A DNA stretch of 64,000 nucleotides from an uncultured Alphaproteobacteria bacterium (GCA_937892955.1 CALBKH010000026.1:6116-70115), one strand, 5' to 3'; positions 55,526-63,980 are shown, counted from the stretch's first letter. Numbers and translations: made by a program. The notes: generated by a model not told the origin, from the letters alone.

Positions 55526-56191
55526 ATGCACACCTTTCGACCCCTCCTCGCCGCACTCGCCCTCACCGCCCTCGCCGCCCTCACCACGCCGGCGGCGGCG
55601 ACCGATTTCCGCCTCGACAATGCCGTGGTCGTCGGCTCCGGCGACGAGATCGCCATCACCCGCCTGCCCCTGGTCACCGCCGGCGGCGCCATCGTCTACG
55701 TCGACGTCACCCTGGCGCTGACCGCCGGGAGCGGCACCACCCTGTCGCTCGTCCCCGGTTCGTTGAAGACGACGCGCTCGGTCACGCTCGATGCCGGCGC
55801 CCTCACCCCCGGCCGCTACCGCGTCCACGGCGCTTCGCCGGTGCTGGTGATGCGGCTGATCGGTCCGACGCTCGGCGCCGGCAATCGTCCGATGTGGTCA
55901 CTGATCGGCGAGAGCGTCGGGCAGCAGATGAATTTCTACGCCGGGAACTTCGCCGGCCATCCGCTCCAGGCCCGCCTGCAGAAGGCCGGCATCACCTGGG
56001 CCGGACAGGCCTTCGGCTCGACCAGCCGCAACACCTCCTTCGACGGCTGGTACTTCGACGAGCGCCAACTGGTGGCGATCCAGCCCCTCGGCCGCGGGGT
56101 CGCGTTGACCTCGTGGTCCTACAAGGGGGTCGATTCGAAGGCCCCGCTGCGCACCGTGACGCTGCTGCCCTGCGACGCCGTCTGCAAGTGA
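55526..56191 (+). CDS. Exported protein of unknown function
   Basis: A 221-residue protein with a clear signal peptide (MHTFRPLLAALALTALAALT ... AAA). The mature part looks beta-rich (FRLDNAVVVGSGDEIAI, GAIVYVDVTLALT, YRVHGASPVLVMRLIGPT) and ends with a cysteine pair (LLPCDAVCK) that may form a disulfide. Family not recognised. Periplasmic or surface location expected. Confidence 0.7.
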   Translation: MHTFRPLLAALALTALAALTTPAAATDFRLDNAVVVGSGDEIAITRLPLVTAGGAIVYVDVTLALTAGSGTTLSLVPGSLKTTRSVTLDAGALTPGRYRVHGASPVLVMRLIGPTLGAGNRPMWSLIGESVGQQMNFYAGNFAGHPLQARLQKAGITWAGQAFGSTSRNTSFDGWYFDERQLVAIQPLGRGVALTSWSYKGVDSKAPLRTVTLLPCDAVCK

Positions 56192-56277
56192 TCCGAGCCC
56201 GGCCCGGCGGCGGCTCGCCGCCCTTCCATGCGGCTTCCCCCCTGCCCTTCCGGTCGGTCCGCGGCCAGTGGAACGAG

Positions 56278-56325
56278 TTCGACATTCGAATCCCGCTGCC
56301 GGACGGCTCACGTTCGAATGTCGAA
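56278..56325. repeat. Inverted repeat with 13-bp arms
   Basis: TTCGACATTCGAA (56278-56290) and TTCGAATGTCGAA (56313-56325) are perfect complements with a 22-base spacer; each arm is itself nearly palindromic (TTCGAA core). Confidence 0.6.
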
Positions 56326-56346
56326 TTCGAAAGGTCCACCAGAAAT

Positions 56347-56526
56347 ATGAGCTTGCCGGTGGTCCTCATGACTCCGACAATCACACGACGAGGCTTCCGC
56401 GAGGGATGCGAACGTCGGAGTCGGACCACCAGTCTGCCGCTCGCCGGCGCGCCGGCGGTGATGGCGGGGTTCTTCGCCCTCCACCTCGTCGTCCTGGTCG
56501 CCCTCGGCCGGCGATCGCGGCTCTGA
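56347..56526 (+). CDS. Doubtful small membrane protein
   Basis: A 59-residue frame (MSLPVVLMTPTITRRGFREG...) with one hydrophobic segment near the end (PAVMAGFFALHLVVLVALG). No clear ribosome site; could be chance. Listed because it fills an otherwise empty gap. Confidence 0.25.
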   Translation: MSLPVVLMTPTITRRGFREGCERRSRTTSLPLAGAPAVMAGFFALHLVVLVALGRRSRL

Positions 56527-56748
56527 CGAAATACTTATTACGGCGAGTTAACTGTCGGATTCGTCGAGCACATCGTAGAATTCTCATGTTCCGAAAGGGA
56601 TCGGCGACCGGACCGAGACGATCCGAAGAGCCCACCCCGATCGAAGGAAACCATCGCAGATCCGCCGAGAGCCGCTCGAGCGGCGGAAGGGAGATGATCC
56701 TTTCCGCGGAAGCGAGCGTGCGCCGGATCGAACCACGAGGAGGTCGTC

Positions 56749-57261
56749 ATGACCCGCAGATCCAAGCTCCTCACCACCGCATTCGTCGTCATGGCCGCCT
56801 TCGCGGTCGCGGCCGGCCCGACGCTGGCGCAGGGCTGGGGCGGAGGCCCCGGTTGGGGCATGGGCGGCGGCCAGGGCCGCGGCATGGGCCGACCGGACGC
56901 GCCGTGGCGTGCCCGCTTCGCCCAGATCGACGAGAACGGCGACGGCGTCATCACCCGCGACGAGTTGAGGGCCCAGGCGACCGGCGTCTTCGGTGCCATG
57001 GACGTCGACGACGACGGCACCATCACCAAGGAAGAATACAAGGCCGTCCGCATGGGGCCGCAACGCGGCAACAATCCCGCCCGTCAGGCGATGATGCAGT
57101 CTCGCAAGCTCGCCCGCTTCGCCCCGATGGACACGAATCGTGACGGCAAGGTGAGCAAGGCCGAGTTCGTCGCCTACCACGGCGACGTCATGTTCGGCCG
57201 CATGGACCGCAACGGCGACGGCAAGGTGACCCCGATCGAATTCCGGCGGCATGGCTGGTGA
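56749..57261 (+). CDS. Exported EF-hand calcium-binding protein
   Basis: A 170-residue protein with signal peptide (to about residue 27, LAQ), a Gly/Trp/Met-rich stretch (GWGGGPGWGMGGGQGRGMG), and four EF-hand loops starting at Asp61 (DENGDGVITRDE), Asp85 (DVDDDGTITKEE), Asp128 (DTNRDGKVSKAE) and Asp153 (DRNGDGKVTPIE), each with the 1-3-5-12 acidic pattern. GAGGAGG precedes the start. Periplasmic calcium sensing or buffering is likely; EF-hand proteins of this size are frequent in alphaproteobacteria. Confidence 0.92.
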   Translation: MTRRSKLLTTAFVVMAAFAVAAGPTLAQGWGGGPGWGMGGGQGRGMGRPDAPWRARFAQIDENGDGVITRDELRAQATGVFGAMDVDDDGTITKEEYKAVRMGPQRGNNPARQAMMQSRKLARFAPMDTNRDGKVSKAEFVAYHGDVMFGRMDRNGDGKVTPIEFRRHGW

Positions 57262-57408
57262 AAGCAGCGACGAAGAGCCCGGCGGCGTCCTTGACATCGC
57301 CGGGCTCTTCGGTCAATTTGCGCCCGACTTCGAGATCGAAGCGCGGCCCGTGTGGACCTCACGCGGGCCGTCGCGTTGTGAGCAGATGAATTCCGGAAGG
57401 ACCGCGCC

Positions 57409-57576
57409 ATGGCGAAGGCGACCACCATCAAGATCAAGCTCGTGTCGACCGCCGACACCGGCTACTTCTATGTGACCAAGAAGAACTCCCGCACCATGAC
57501 GGAGAAGTTCGCGGCCAAGAAGTACGACCCGATCGCGCGCAAGCACGTCGAGTTCAAGGAAGCCAAGATCAAGTGA
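57409..57576 (+). CDS. rpmG: 50S ribosomal protein L33
   Basis: A 55-residue protein beginning MAKATTIKIKLVSTADTGYF and containing YVTKKNSRTMTEKFAAKKYDP, the standard L33 sequence. It lacks the zinc-binding cysteines (C-minus form), as usual in alphaproteobacteria. GGAAGGA lies upstream and an intrinsic terminator follows. Confidence 0.96.
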   Translation: MAKATTIKIKLVSTADTGYFYVTKKNSRTMTEKFAAKKYDPIARKHVEFKEAKIK

Positions 57577-57608
57577 GGCCTGCCTCACGGTCGACGGATT
57601 TCCACCGA

Positions 57609-57634
57609 AAGCCGCCCACCCGGGCGGCTTTTTC
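57609..57634 (+). terminator. Intrinsic terminator of rpmG
   Basis: AAGCCGCCC (57609-57617) pairs with GGGCGGCTT (57622-57630), followed by TTTTC, 33 bases after the rpmG stop. Confidence 0.85.
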
Positions 57635-57730
57635 GTTGCTCGCCGCCGATTCGTCTCCGAAAGTCCGATATGATCGCGATCGCCGTGGGTCTCGCTCCGG
57701 CCGACGCCCCGAACCAGGAAGTCACACCCG

Positions 57731-57943
57731 ATGCCCGACGCCCGCTCCGAAAACGGATTCCGCTCGCTCGTCCAACAGATCCAGGAGAACGACGCCGGGC
57801 CGGACGAGCGTCAGCGCCCGCAGCGCCGCCGCCCGACGATGCCGGCCGGCGGCCGTGAGACCGCGAAGGACGCGGTCGCGACCGCGGCGGCACCGCCCCC
57901 GTCCAAGGCTCCGGTCCGTCTGTTGCAACGCCGCTGGCTCTGA
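57731..57943 (+). CDS. Small hypothetical protein
   Basis: A 70-residue hydrophilic frame (MPDARSENGFRSLVQQIQEN...) with many Arg, Pro and Ala residues, ending RLLQRRWL. CAGGAAG stands 10 bases upstream. No family recognised; likely disordered. It ends 11 bases before the converging acyltransferase gene. Confidence 0.5.
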   Translation: MPDARSENGFRSLVQQIQENDAGPDERQRPQRRRPTMPAGGRETAKDAVATAAAPPPSKAPVRLLQRRWL

Positions 57944-57953
57944 AGGCGGCCGC

Positions 57954-59060
57954 TCACTCGGCCGGCACACGTCGTCCGGCGAAAACGAGAGCGGCGAGTC
58001 TGCCGGCGACGTCCGAGAGCCGGCCGATCGCCCGCCCGAAGATCGGCGCCATCGCGACGTGGATCGGCACGGCGGCGCCGACCCATACGAGATGGAACAC
58101 CACGCCTGCGACCCCGGTCGTCGCCACCGCCGCGCCGACCGGGCCGAGGAAGACGAGACTCGCGCCATTGAGCAGATAGAGCGTCAGGCTGGCCCGGCCC
58201 ATGGCGGCGAGATTCGCCCCACCGAAGCGGGCGGCGAGCGACCACGCCCCGACCGCACCGAGAAGCGCCGTCACCGCGAAGAGCGGCAGGTTGCCGTAGT
58301 TGCCGAACACCATGCGCACCGCGGCGTGGCCGGCGAGACCCGGCGCCGGGCAGACTTCCGCCAGCGACCAGAGGCAGCCACGATCGAGCCCCGCCAGCGC
58401 GACCGCCGTCGCCAGCGCCACCGCGCCGAGCGCCGGTCGCGGCAGATGGCGCGGATGCCGGCCGAGGAAGACGCCGAAGGCGAAGAAGGTCGCGCCCGGA
58501 ACCCAGGTGGCGATCTGGTAGAGTGTCTCCCCCTTCGGCCCGACGAGTGCCGCGAGACCGGCGCCGATCGCCGCCACGGCCAGGGCCGTGACGCGGATCG
58601 AACGGCGGGAGAGGAGCGCATGCACGAGGAGGCGGACGATCGCCAACGACACCAGGAACCACAGCACCGACATCGACCAGCCGCGCCCGGTGACGAAGGG
58701 CGAAAGGAGCACATCGTATCCGGCACCCGACGGCAGCCGCATCACGCCGCTGCCGATCCCGCCGATCGCGATCAGCGCATGGCAGAACCAGACGAGAAGG
58801 AGCAGCTTGACGCTGTCGCGCAGCACCTCACCGAACGGCTTCTCGCCGATGTCGCGATTGGCGGCGCCCGACAACATGAAGAACAGCGGCATGTGGAAGG
58901 CGTAGATCGCCTGCCAGATGCGGAAGGACGGGGTGAAGAAGGTCCCGTCGGGGCGGTCGAGGAACTGCGCCTCGAGCGCATGGCCGACGATCACCAGGGC
59001 GATTCCGAGGCCGCGCGCCGCATCGAGGCCGTCGTCGCGTCGTCGCGCTTCGCCACTCAC
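57954..59060 (-). CDS. Acyltransferase family 3 membrane protein
   Basis: About 368 residues from a GTG at 59060 with AAGGGG upstream (ATG 59102 is the alternative). Opening GLDAARGLGIALVIVGHALE contains the catalytic-type histidine, and YAFHMPLFFMLSGAANR is the second family motif; about ten membrane segments follow. Family members O-acylate surface sugars, exopolysaccharide or periplasmic glucans. Target unknown. Confidence 0.87.
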   Translation of the reverse strand: MSGEARRRDDGLDAARGLGIALVIVGHALEAQFLDRPDGTFFTPSFRIWQAIYAFHMPLFFMLSGAANRDIGEKPFGEVLRDSVKLLLLVWFCHALIAIGGIGSGVMRLPSGAGYDVLLSPFVTGRGWSMSVLWFLVSLAIVRLLVHALLSRRSIRVTALAVAAIGAGLAALVGPKGETLYQIATWVPGATFFAFGVFLGRHPRHLPRPALGAVALATAVALAGLDRGCLWSLAEVCPAPGLAGHAAVRMVFGNYGNLPLFAVTALLGAVGAWSLAARFGGANLAAMGRASLTLYLLNGASLVFLGPVGAAVATTGVAGVVFHLVWVGAAVPIHVAMAPIFGRAIGRLSDVAGRLAALVFAGRRVPAE

Positions 59061-59207
59061 CGTCGTCCCCTTCCCGAAAACACGCTCTCCGCGGTTCGGC
59101 ACTCGCCACCACGGGACACAGCATGACCGGGAAGTGGTTTTATTTCCGTATCGCTTCCGGGAGACGGCGGCGGCGACCGCACCAGCGATCGCCGCATCGA
59201 ACCCGCC

Positions 59208-59543
59208 TCAGTAGCCGCCCTTGCGGCGGCTCTCCGGAAGCCCGGCGATGCGGCCGGCCTGCTTGGAGGGATCGAGCGGGAAGAGATCGTAGAGCGAGCG
59301 CTGGTCGACGTCCTCGCCCCACTTCTCCGACATCGCCTTCATGATGGTGCGGGTGTTGGGCTGGGTGTTGTTGTCGAAGAACTCTTCGCGCAGGTAGTTC
59401 ATGATGTCCCAATGGCGCGGCGTGAGCTCGATCTGCTCGGCGGCGGCGATGTGCGCGGCGAGCGCTTCGCTCCACTCGGACTGATCGACGAGATAGCCGT
59501 TGGCGGTGGTCTCGATCTCGCGGCCCTCGAATTCGTAAGCCAT
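59208..59543 (-). CDS. DsrC/TusE-family protein without cysteines
   Basis: A 111-residue protein started at ATG 59543 with GAGGGAA upstream. The family pattern is complete (ANGYLVDQSEWSEALA, IELTPRHWDIMNYLREEF, SLYDLFPLDPSKQAGRIAGLP) but the first conserved cysteine is Gly97 and the penultimate one is gone (tail ESRRKGGY). It therefore cannot carry sulfur in the known way. It lies 35 kb from the dsr cluster, alone on the minus strand, next to an AT-rich foreign-looking patch. A role in regulation or protein binding is the most reasonable guess. Confidence 0.88.
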   Translation of the reverse strand: MAYEFEGREIETTANGYLVDQSEWSEALAAHIAAAEQIELTPRHWDIMNYLREEFFDNNTQPNTRTIMKAMSEKWGEDVDQRSLYDLFPLDPSKQAGRIAGLPESRRKGGY

Positions 59544-59580
59544 GTCGTTCCCTCGTATGTCGTTCTGGTATGTCGTTGTC
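59535..59580 (-). repeat. Three spaced copies of AACGACAT at the DsrC-like start
   Basis: On the minus strand AACGACATA, CCAG, AACGACATA, CGAGGG, AACGACATG run into the start codon. The last copy includes the ATG. Confidence 0.55.
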
Positions 59581-60020
59581 GCCCGCTCGGATGCGCGCCG
59601 CCGCACGTCGGCTCGGCACACCGCCGGCCCTGTCGCGGCGAAGCGGAGCAGCCATATTAGTAGTTGTTCATATTAGGGTTCAATAGGCCAGACGGCGAAT
59701 TCCCGACGCGATCCCCGACCCCGAGATCGAGGCGACGCGAAATCGGCGACGTCGGAGGCCGATGCGGTGCCGCCGGTGGTCGGTCGGGTACTCGATCCCA
59801 CGAGGAGGCCACCCGCCTATGAAATCCATTTTTTCCATGTTTTCATATTGTTATGAGATATATTGGAGTGCCGCTTCTCGACCCATATCGGTGTCCGAGC
59901 GGGTATGAAAGGCGCTGGCGACGGATGCTCGCCAGGGGCGGGGCTCACCACATCAAATTGTATCGCTCTGCATTACCCGATTTCGTTGACGCACTGGCGT
60001 TGAACGTGTGAATTGCGTTC
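59544..60020. other. AT-rich gap before the nuclease gene
   Basis: No gene seen. AT-rich at 59650-59690 and 59815-59870. Contains copy A of the 44-bp direct repeat. Confidence 0.5.
59769..59812. repeat. 44-bp direct repeat, copy A
   Basis: Begins GCCGCCGGTGGTCGGTCGGG and ends CGAGGAGGCCAC. It is identical over all 44 bases to copy B at 60671-60714; flanking sequences differ on both sides. Confidence 0.85.
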
Positions 60021-60431
60021 ATGAAGAAGCAGCGCCCCCGGAACCATTCGATCGCCGAGACATACGGTCAGATGGACGTTGATCTCGTCGAAAAACTATA
60101 CGGGCATGAACTGGACCCGGGCATGATCGTGCTTACCGATGCGGCGCTCGCTCATGTTAAAAAGCAACATCCCACGGACTGGGCGCGGTGTTTACCGCAC
60201 GTGCGCGCGGTTCTCGATGGTCCGACCTATATCGGTGACGATACCAGGAATGCCGGGAAGATCGAGTTCATAGGGCGAATGCCTCCGAATGGTGAACCGC
60301 TTCTCGTCGCCGTAACGGTCACTCGAAGCGATAGCGGAAACTACCACGTCACGAGCTTCTACCCGATCACCCAGGCGAAAATCGATCGGCGTCGGCATGA
60401 TGGACTGTTGCGAAACGTCGTCCGAAAATGA
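60021..60431 (+). CDS. PBECR-like nuclease-fold protein (phage polyvalent protein relative)
   Basis: A 136-residue protein from ATG 60021. The sequence MIVLTDAALAHVKKQHPTDW, LPHVRAVLDGPTYIGDD, and NYHVTSFYPI resembles the PBECR group (phage Barnase-EndoU-ColicinE5/D-RelE-like nuclease), where the H..RHP-like motif and the late Ser/Thr-x-FYP motif mark the fold. Local base composition is lower in GC and codon use is less biased than the neighbours. No partner antitoxin or integrase is seen. It lies between two perfect 44-bp direct repeats, suggesting arrival by horizontal transfer. Confidence 0.7.
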   Translation: MKKQRPRNHSIAETYGQMDVDLVEKLYGHELDPGMIVLTDAALAHVKKQHPTDWARCLPHVRAVLDGPTYIGDDTRNAGKIEFIGRMPPNGEPLLVAVTVTRSDSGNYHVTSFYPITQAKIDRRRHDGLLRNVVRK

Positions 60432-60432
60432 A

Positions 60433-60455
60433 AAGGCCCGACGTGAGCCGGGCCT
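60433..60455. terminator. Hairpin after the nuclease gene
   Basis: AGGCCCG and CGGGCCT form a stem directly after the stop. The T-rich side (CCTTTTCATTTTC) lies on the minus strand, so it is strongest for leftward transcription but may serve both ways. Confidence 0.55.
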
Positions 60456-60670
60456 CTCGAAACACGAACCAGACGGCAGGTTCCCCATTTTTAAGGTCGT
60501 AGCTTACGCGCGGACCTCCTGCATCTCTTCACCTTTCGGCTACTGCACCCCGCCTTTCGGCTTGGTGTGTGAGTAGGGCCTTCTCACCTCGGCAGCTCGT
60601 GTTCGTGACCGAATATGGTGCGAAACGTGGGACGAGTCAAATGTCGGACGTGTCCGCTCCCCACCCTGCA

Positions 60671-60714
60671 GCCGCCGGTGGTCGGTCGGGTACTCGATCC
60701 CACGAGGAGGCCAC
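60671..60714. repeat. 44-bp direct repeat, copy B
   Basis: Identical to 59769-59812; the two copies start 902 bases apart and enclose the lone nuclease gene. Confidence 0.85.
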
Positions 60715-61003
60715 TCAGGGATACGACCCGACCGACACGACCCGACGCATCGGGGTTTTGCGGCGGGCCCGATGCGCGGGCACCGCGTACTTCCGCTCCA
60801 TCACCATGTCCGTTGCGGCCGGATCGACGGCGACTTCGCGGAACGGAAGCGCGAGGAGAACCCTAGCGAGCCGCACCTCACCGGAACAGCTTTCGCCGCG
60901 GTTACCCGCCGCCTTTCGCCGGTCTTGATGAATCGTCAACCTTAATCCGGCGAGACGACGCACGATCATCGGGAAAACCGGGTGTCGATCGCGCGAGGAG
61001 GCC

Positions 61004-62374
61004 TCACGCCGCCTTGGCGACGACGCGGTTGCGTCCGGCGGACTTGGCATCGTAGAGCGCCGCGTCGGCCCGCTTGAGGATCGTCTCGATCGTGTCGCCC
61101 GACGATTGCAGGGCGCCGATGCCGAGCGAGACCGTCCGCTCCAGCATCCGCCCGTCGGGCAGACGGAACGGCTCGGCGGCGACGCGCGAGCGGATACGCT
61201 CGGCGACGACCCCGGCGGTGTCGAGGTCGGTGTCCGGCAGGATCACCACGAACTCCTCGCCGCCGAAGCGACAGACGAGATCGACGCCGCGGACGCTACC
61301 GCGCATGCGTTCGGCCAGTTCCTTCAGAACCGCATCGCCGGCATCGTGGCCGTAGGTGTCGTTGACCGACTTGAAATGGTCCATGTCGGCGATCAGCACC
61401 GCGAGCGAGCGCCCCTGGCGCTGCGCCTGCTCGAGCGTCTGCTCGAGATGGGTGGTCATGAAGCGGCGATTGTAGAGGCCGGTGAGGCCGTCGGTGATCG
61501 CCATCTCCATGGTCTGTTGGACGCTGTCGCGCAGCCGGTCGGCATAGCGCTTGCGGCGGATCTGGGTCTTCACCCGGGCGCCCAGTTCCTGGCGCTCGAT
61601 CGGGCGCTGCAGGTAGTCGTTGACGCCCATGTCGAGGCCGCGGGCGAGACGCACCTGATCACCCTCACCGACGATCAGAAGGATCGGCAACATGCGGGTG
61701 CGATCGAGCGCCCGGAGCTGCGAAACGAGCCGCAGCGCGTCGAAATTGGCGAGGTCGAGGCTGATCACCACCAGATCCCAGTCACCCTCGGTGGCGCGGA
61801 AAAGTGCCTGCTGCGGGTCGGTTTCGATGGTCAGCGAATGACGGGCGGCGAGCGCCGTGGTCAGCCGTTCGGCCGAGGAGCGTCGATCGTCGACGACCAG
61901 GATGCTGCCGTGCAGGTCCTGGGTGTAGAGCAGCGGATCGAAGGCGTCGTCGAGCCCCATCTCGCGGCCGACGTTGGCGCGCATGCGCAGCTCGTCGGTG
62001 AGCATCTTGAGGCGGATCAGGCTCTTCACCCGGGTGATCAGCGCCGTGTCGTTGACCGGCTTGGTGAGGAAGTCGTCGGCACCCGCCTCGAGCCCCTTCA
62101 CCCGATCGGCGATCTGGTCGAGCGCCGTCACCATCACCACCGGCACGTGGGACGTCTTCGGATCGGCCTTCAACCGGCGGCAGACTTCGAAGCCGTCCAT
62201 GCCGGGCATCATCACGTCGAGCAGCACGATGTCCGGCGTCGTCTGCTGGCAAGCGGCCAACGCCTCCGCACCCGAGAGCGCCGTGGTGACGTCGAAATAC
62301 TCCGACGTCAGCCGCGCTTCGAGCAGCTTGACGTTGGCGGGAATGTCGTCGACGACCAGAACTCGACCCGTCAT
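61004..62374 (-). CDS. pleD: PleD-type response regulator diguanylate cyclase
   Basis: A 456-residue protein: REC1 with phospho-acceptor Asp53 (IVLLDVMMPGMDGF), a degenerate REC2 adaptor (SILVVDDRRSS ...), and a GGDEF domain with GGEEF at about 371-375 and an RxxD inhibitory site (Arg362-Asp365). This is the exact domain order and length of Caulobacter PleD. It makes cyclic di-GMP on phosphorylation and controls the swarmer-to-attached or developmental switch. Upstream neighbour is divK in the same orientation, 29 bases away, as in other alphaproteobacteria. Confidence 0.95.
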   Translation of the reverse strand: MTGRVLVVDDIPANVKLLEARLTSEYFDVTTALSGAEALAACQQTTPDIVLLDVMMPGMDGFEVCRRLKADPKTSHVPVVMVTALDQIADRVKGLEAGADDFLTKPVNDTALITRVKSLIRLKMLTDELRMRANVGREMGLDDAFDPLLYTQDLHGSILVVDDRRSSAERLTTALAARHSLTIETDPQQALFRATEGDWDLVVISLDLANFDALRLVSQLRALDRTRMLPILLIVGEGDQVRLARGLDMGVNDYLQRPIERQELGARVKTQIRRKRYADRLRDSVQQTMEMAITDGLTGLYNRRFMTTHLEQTLEQAQRQGRSLAVLIADMDHFKSVNDTYGHDAGDAVLKELAERMRGSVRGVDLVCRFGGEEFVVILPDTDLDTAGVVAERIRSRVAAEPFRLPDGRMLERTVSLGIGALQSSGDTIETILKRADAALYDAKSAGRNRVVAKAA

Positions 62375-62403
62375 CACTCTACTCGCATACCGAAGGAACG
62401 GAC

Positions 62404-62775
62404 TCAGGCGTCGCCGAGATAGGATCGCACCGTCTCGAGGAACTTGCCCACCGAGATCGGCTTGGAGATGTAGGCCTCGCACCCGCCTTGGCGGATGCGC
62501 TCCTCGTCCCCCTTCATGGCGAAAGCGGTCACCGCGATCACCGGGATCGACTTGAGGTCGTCGTCTTCCTTCAGCCACTTGGTCACTTCGAGACCGGAGA
62601 CCTCGGGCAGCTGGATGTCCATCAGGATGAGGTCGGGCCGGTCGCCGCGGGCGATCTCCATCGCGTCGAAGCCGTTGCGGCTCTGCAACGTTCGATAGCC
62701 GTGTGCCTCCAGGAGGTCGTGGAAGAGCTTCATATTGAGCTCGTTGTCCTCCACGATGAGGACGGTCTTCGCCAT
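62404..62775 (-). CDS. divK: DivK single-domain cell-cycle response regulator
   Basis: A 123-residue receiver-only protein: MAKTVLIVEDNELNMKLFHD, phospho-acceptor Asp53 (LILMDIQLPEVSG) and the lysine in YISKPISV. It is nearly the family's standard length. DivK relays signals from the PleC/DivJ kinases to DivL-CckA-CtrA and thus sets cell-cycle timing. It is first in the divK-pleD operon. Confidence 0.95.
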   Translation of the reverse strand: MAKTVLIVEDNELNMKLFHDLLEAHGYRTLQSRNGFDAMEIARGDRPDLILMDIQLPEVSGLEVTKWLKEDDDLKSIPVIAVTAFAMKGDEERIRQGGCEAYISKPISVGKFLETVRSYLGDA

Positions 62776-62905
62776 CTACCCTACCCCCGACCACGCTGGT
62801 GTGATCGCCCCGCCGAATTCGGCTGTTGCCGTTCTTCTTCTCGGTCGAGACACTAGCATCGATTCCTTGACGAAAGGAAAAGGGGCGGAGACGCTGGATT
62901 TCACG

Positions 62906-63196
62906 ATGAACGACCGCCACCACCGCCCCACCCACGAAGAGGCCGAAACGCTCGCCGTCGAGGTCCTCTCGTTCTTCGCCGAAGACCCCGAAACCCTCGG
63001 CCGTTTCCTCTCCGCGACCGGGCTCGGGCCCGAGACCCTGCGCGAGGCGGCGGCCGCGCCGGGGTTCTTCGCCGCCGTGCTCGAGCACCTGATGGGCGAC
63101 GAGGCGCTGCTCCTGGTCTTCGCCGAACGCCGGCGCATCCGCCCGACGATGATCGCCGCGGCGCGCCATCTGCTCGATCCGGTCGCCGAGCGATGA
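62906..63196 (+). CDS. DUF3572 family protein
   Basis: A 96-residue helical protein (MNDRHHRPTHEEAETLAVEV...) with ALxFL-like pattern VLSFFAEDPETLGRFLSATGLGPETLRE and a C-terminal helix. It lies divergent from divK, the usual place for DUF3572 in Hyphomicrobiales. Function unknown. Its stop overlaps the next start (ATGA). Confidence 0.88.
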   Translation: MNDRHHRPTHEEAETLAVEVLSFFAEDPETLGRFLSATGLGPETLREAAAAPGFFAAVLEHLMGDEALLLVFAERRRIRPTMIAAARHLLDPVAER

Positions 63197-63846
63197 GCGC
63201 GCTCTCGCCCGTCACGCGCGACGCCCTCGACCGGCTCGAGGTCGGCGCCCGCCCGCTCCTCGTCGTCGACGTCGACGAGGTGGTGCTGCGCTTCGTCTCG
63301 CATCTCGAGGCCTTCATCGGGCAGCAGGGCTACCGGCTCGACGCCCGCTCGTTCCGCCTGACCGGCAACGTCACCCGCCTCGGCTCCTGCCGCGCCGTGC
63401 CGGCGCCGGAGGTCGCGGCCCTCATCGCCGGCTTCTTCGCCACCCATGTCGGCGACCAGGAACCGGTTCCGGGCGCCGCCGAGGCGCTTTCCCGATTGAC
63501 GTCCCGCCTGGATGTGGTGCTCCTCACCAACGTGCCGGCCGAACACGCGTCGCGCCGCGCCGCCCGGCTGGCCGACCTCGGCATGGCCCATCCGGTGATC
63601 GCCAACGAAGGTCCCAAGGGACCGGCGGTCGCCCGCCTCGCCCACGCCCTCGGCCATCCGCTGTTCTTCGTCGACGACGCACCGACCAACCTCGCCTCGG
63701 TGCGCGACCACGCGGCCGACACCCGCCTCGTCCATTTCGTCGACGACCCGCGCTACTTCCGCCTCGCCCCCGACGTGCCGGGAACGTGGCTGAAGACAAG
63801 GGACTGGGCGGAGGTGGTGCGGCGGATCGAGGCGGATCTCGGCTGA
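63193..63846 (+). CDS. HAD-family hydrolase
   Basis: A 217-residue protein. The HAD motif I is VVDVDEVVL (nucleophile Asp26, Asp28); motif II LLTNVPAEHA; motif III lysine near NEGPKGPAV; motif IV FFVDDAPTNLASV. Translation is coupled to the preceding DUF3572 gene by a 4-base overlap. Substrate cannot be predicted. Confidence 0.85.
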   Translation: MSALSPVTRDALDRLEVGARPLLVVDVDEVVLRFVSHLEAFIGQQGYRLDARSFRLTGNVTRLGSCRAVPAPEVAALIAGFFATHVGDQEPVPGAAEALSRLTSRLDVVLLTNVPAEHASRRAARLADLGMAHPVIANEGPKGPAVARLAHALGHPLFFVDDAPTNLASVRDHAADTRLVHFVDDPRYFRLAPDVPGTWLKTRDWAEVVRRIEADLG

Positions 63847-63900
63847 AGCGCCGATTCATACCAGAGGCCGAAGGTGCCGACGCACCCGGCCTTTGAACAC

Positions 63901-63943
63901 ACGCGAATTTCCCATTTGCGTCAGAGGTATGAGAAATTCGCGT
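63901..63943. repeat. Inverted repeat ACGCGAATTTC
   Basis: Perfect 11-bp arms 63901-63911 and 63933-63943 (GAAATTCGCGT) with a 21-base spacer, just after the last gene. Confidence 0.6.
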
Positions 63944-63949
63944 CAGGAA

Positions 63950-63980
63950 TACCATCGGTCATTTTCAATGGCCGATGGTA
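63950..63980. repeat. Hairpin TACCATCGGTCAT / ATGGCCGATGGTA
   Basis: 13-bp arms with one G-T pair around a TTTCA loop. No T run. Together with the neighbouring inverted repeat it looks like an intergenic palindromic element. Confidence 0.6.

Larger units (their letters stand above)
56192..56748. other. Gap before the EF-hand gene
   Basis: Holds a 13-bp inverted repeat (56278-56325), a doubtful short frame (56347-56526) and an AT-rich patch at 56525-56590 likely to carry the EF-hand gene promoter. Confidence 0.45.
60432..61003. other. Gap before pleD with repeat copy B
   Basis: 572 bases with no supported gene. Contains the hairpin above, a segment at 60535-60585 where CTTTCGGCT occurs twice, copy B of the 44-bp repeat, and a 9-bp hairpin CGCATCGGG/CCCGATGCG (60746-60776). 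Confidence 0.5.

Noticed and set aside
59769..60714. Complete prophage or integrative element
   Set aside because: No integrase, recombinase, structural or replication gene is present between or near the repeats.
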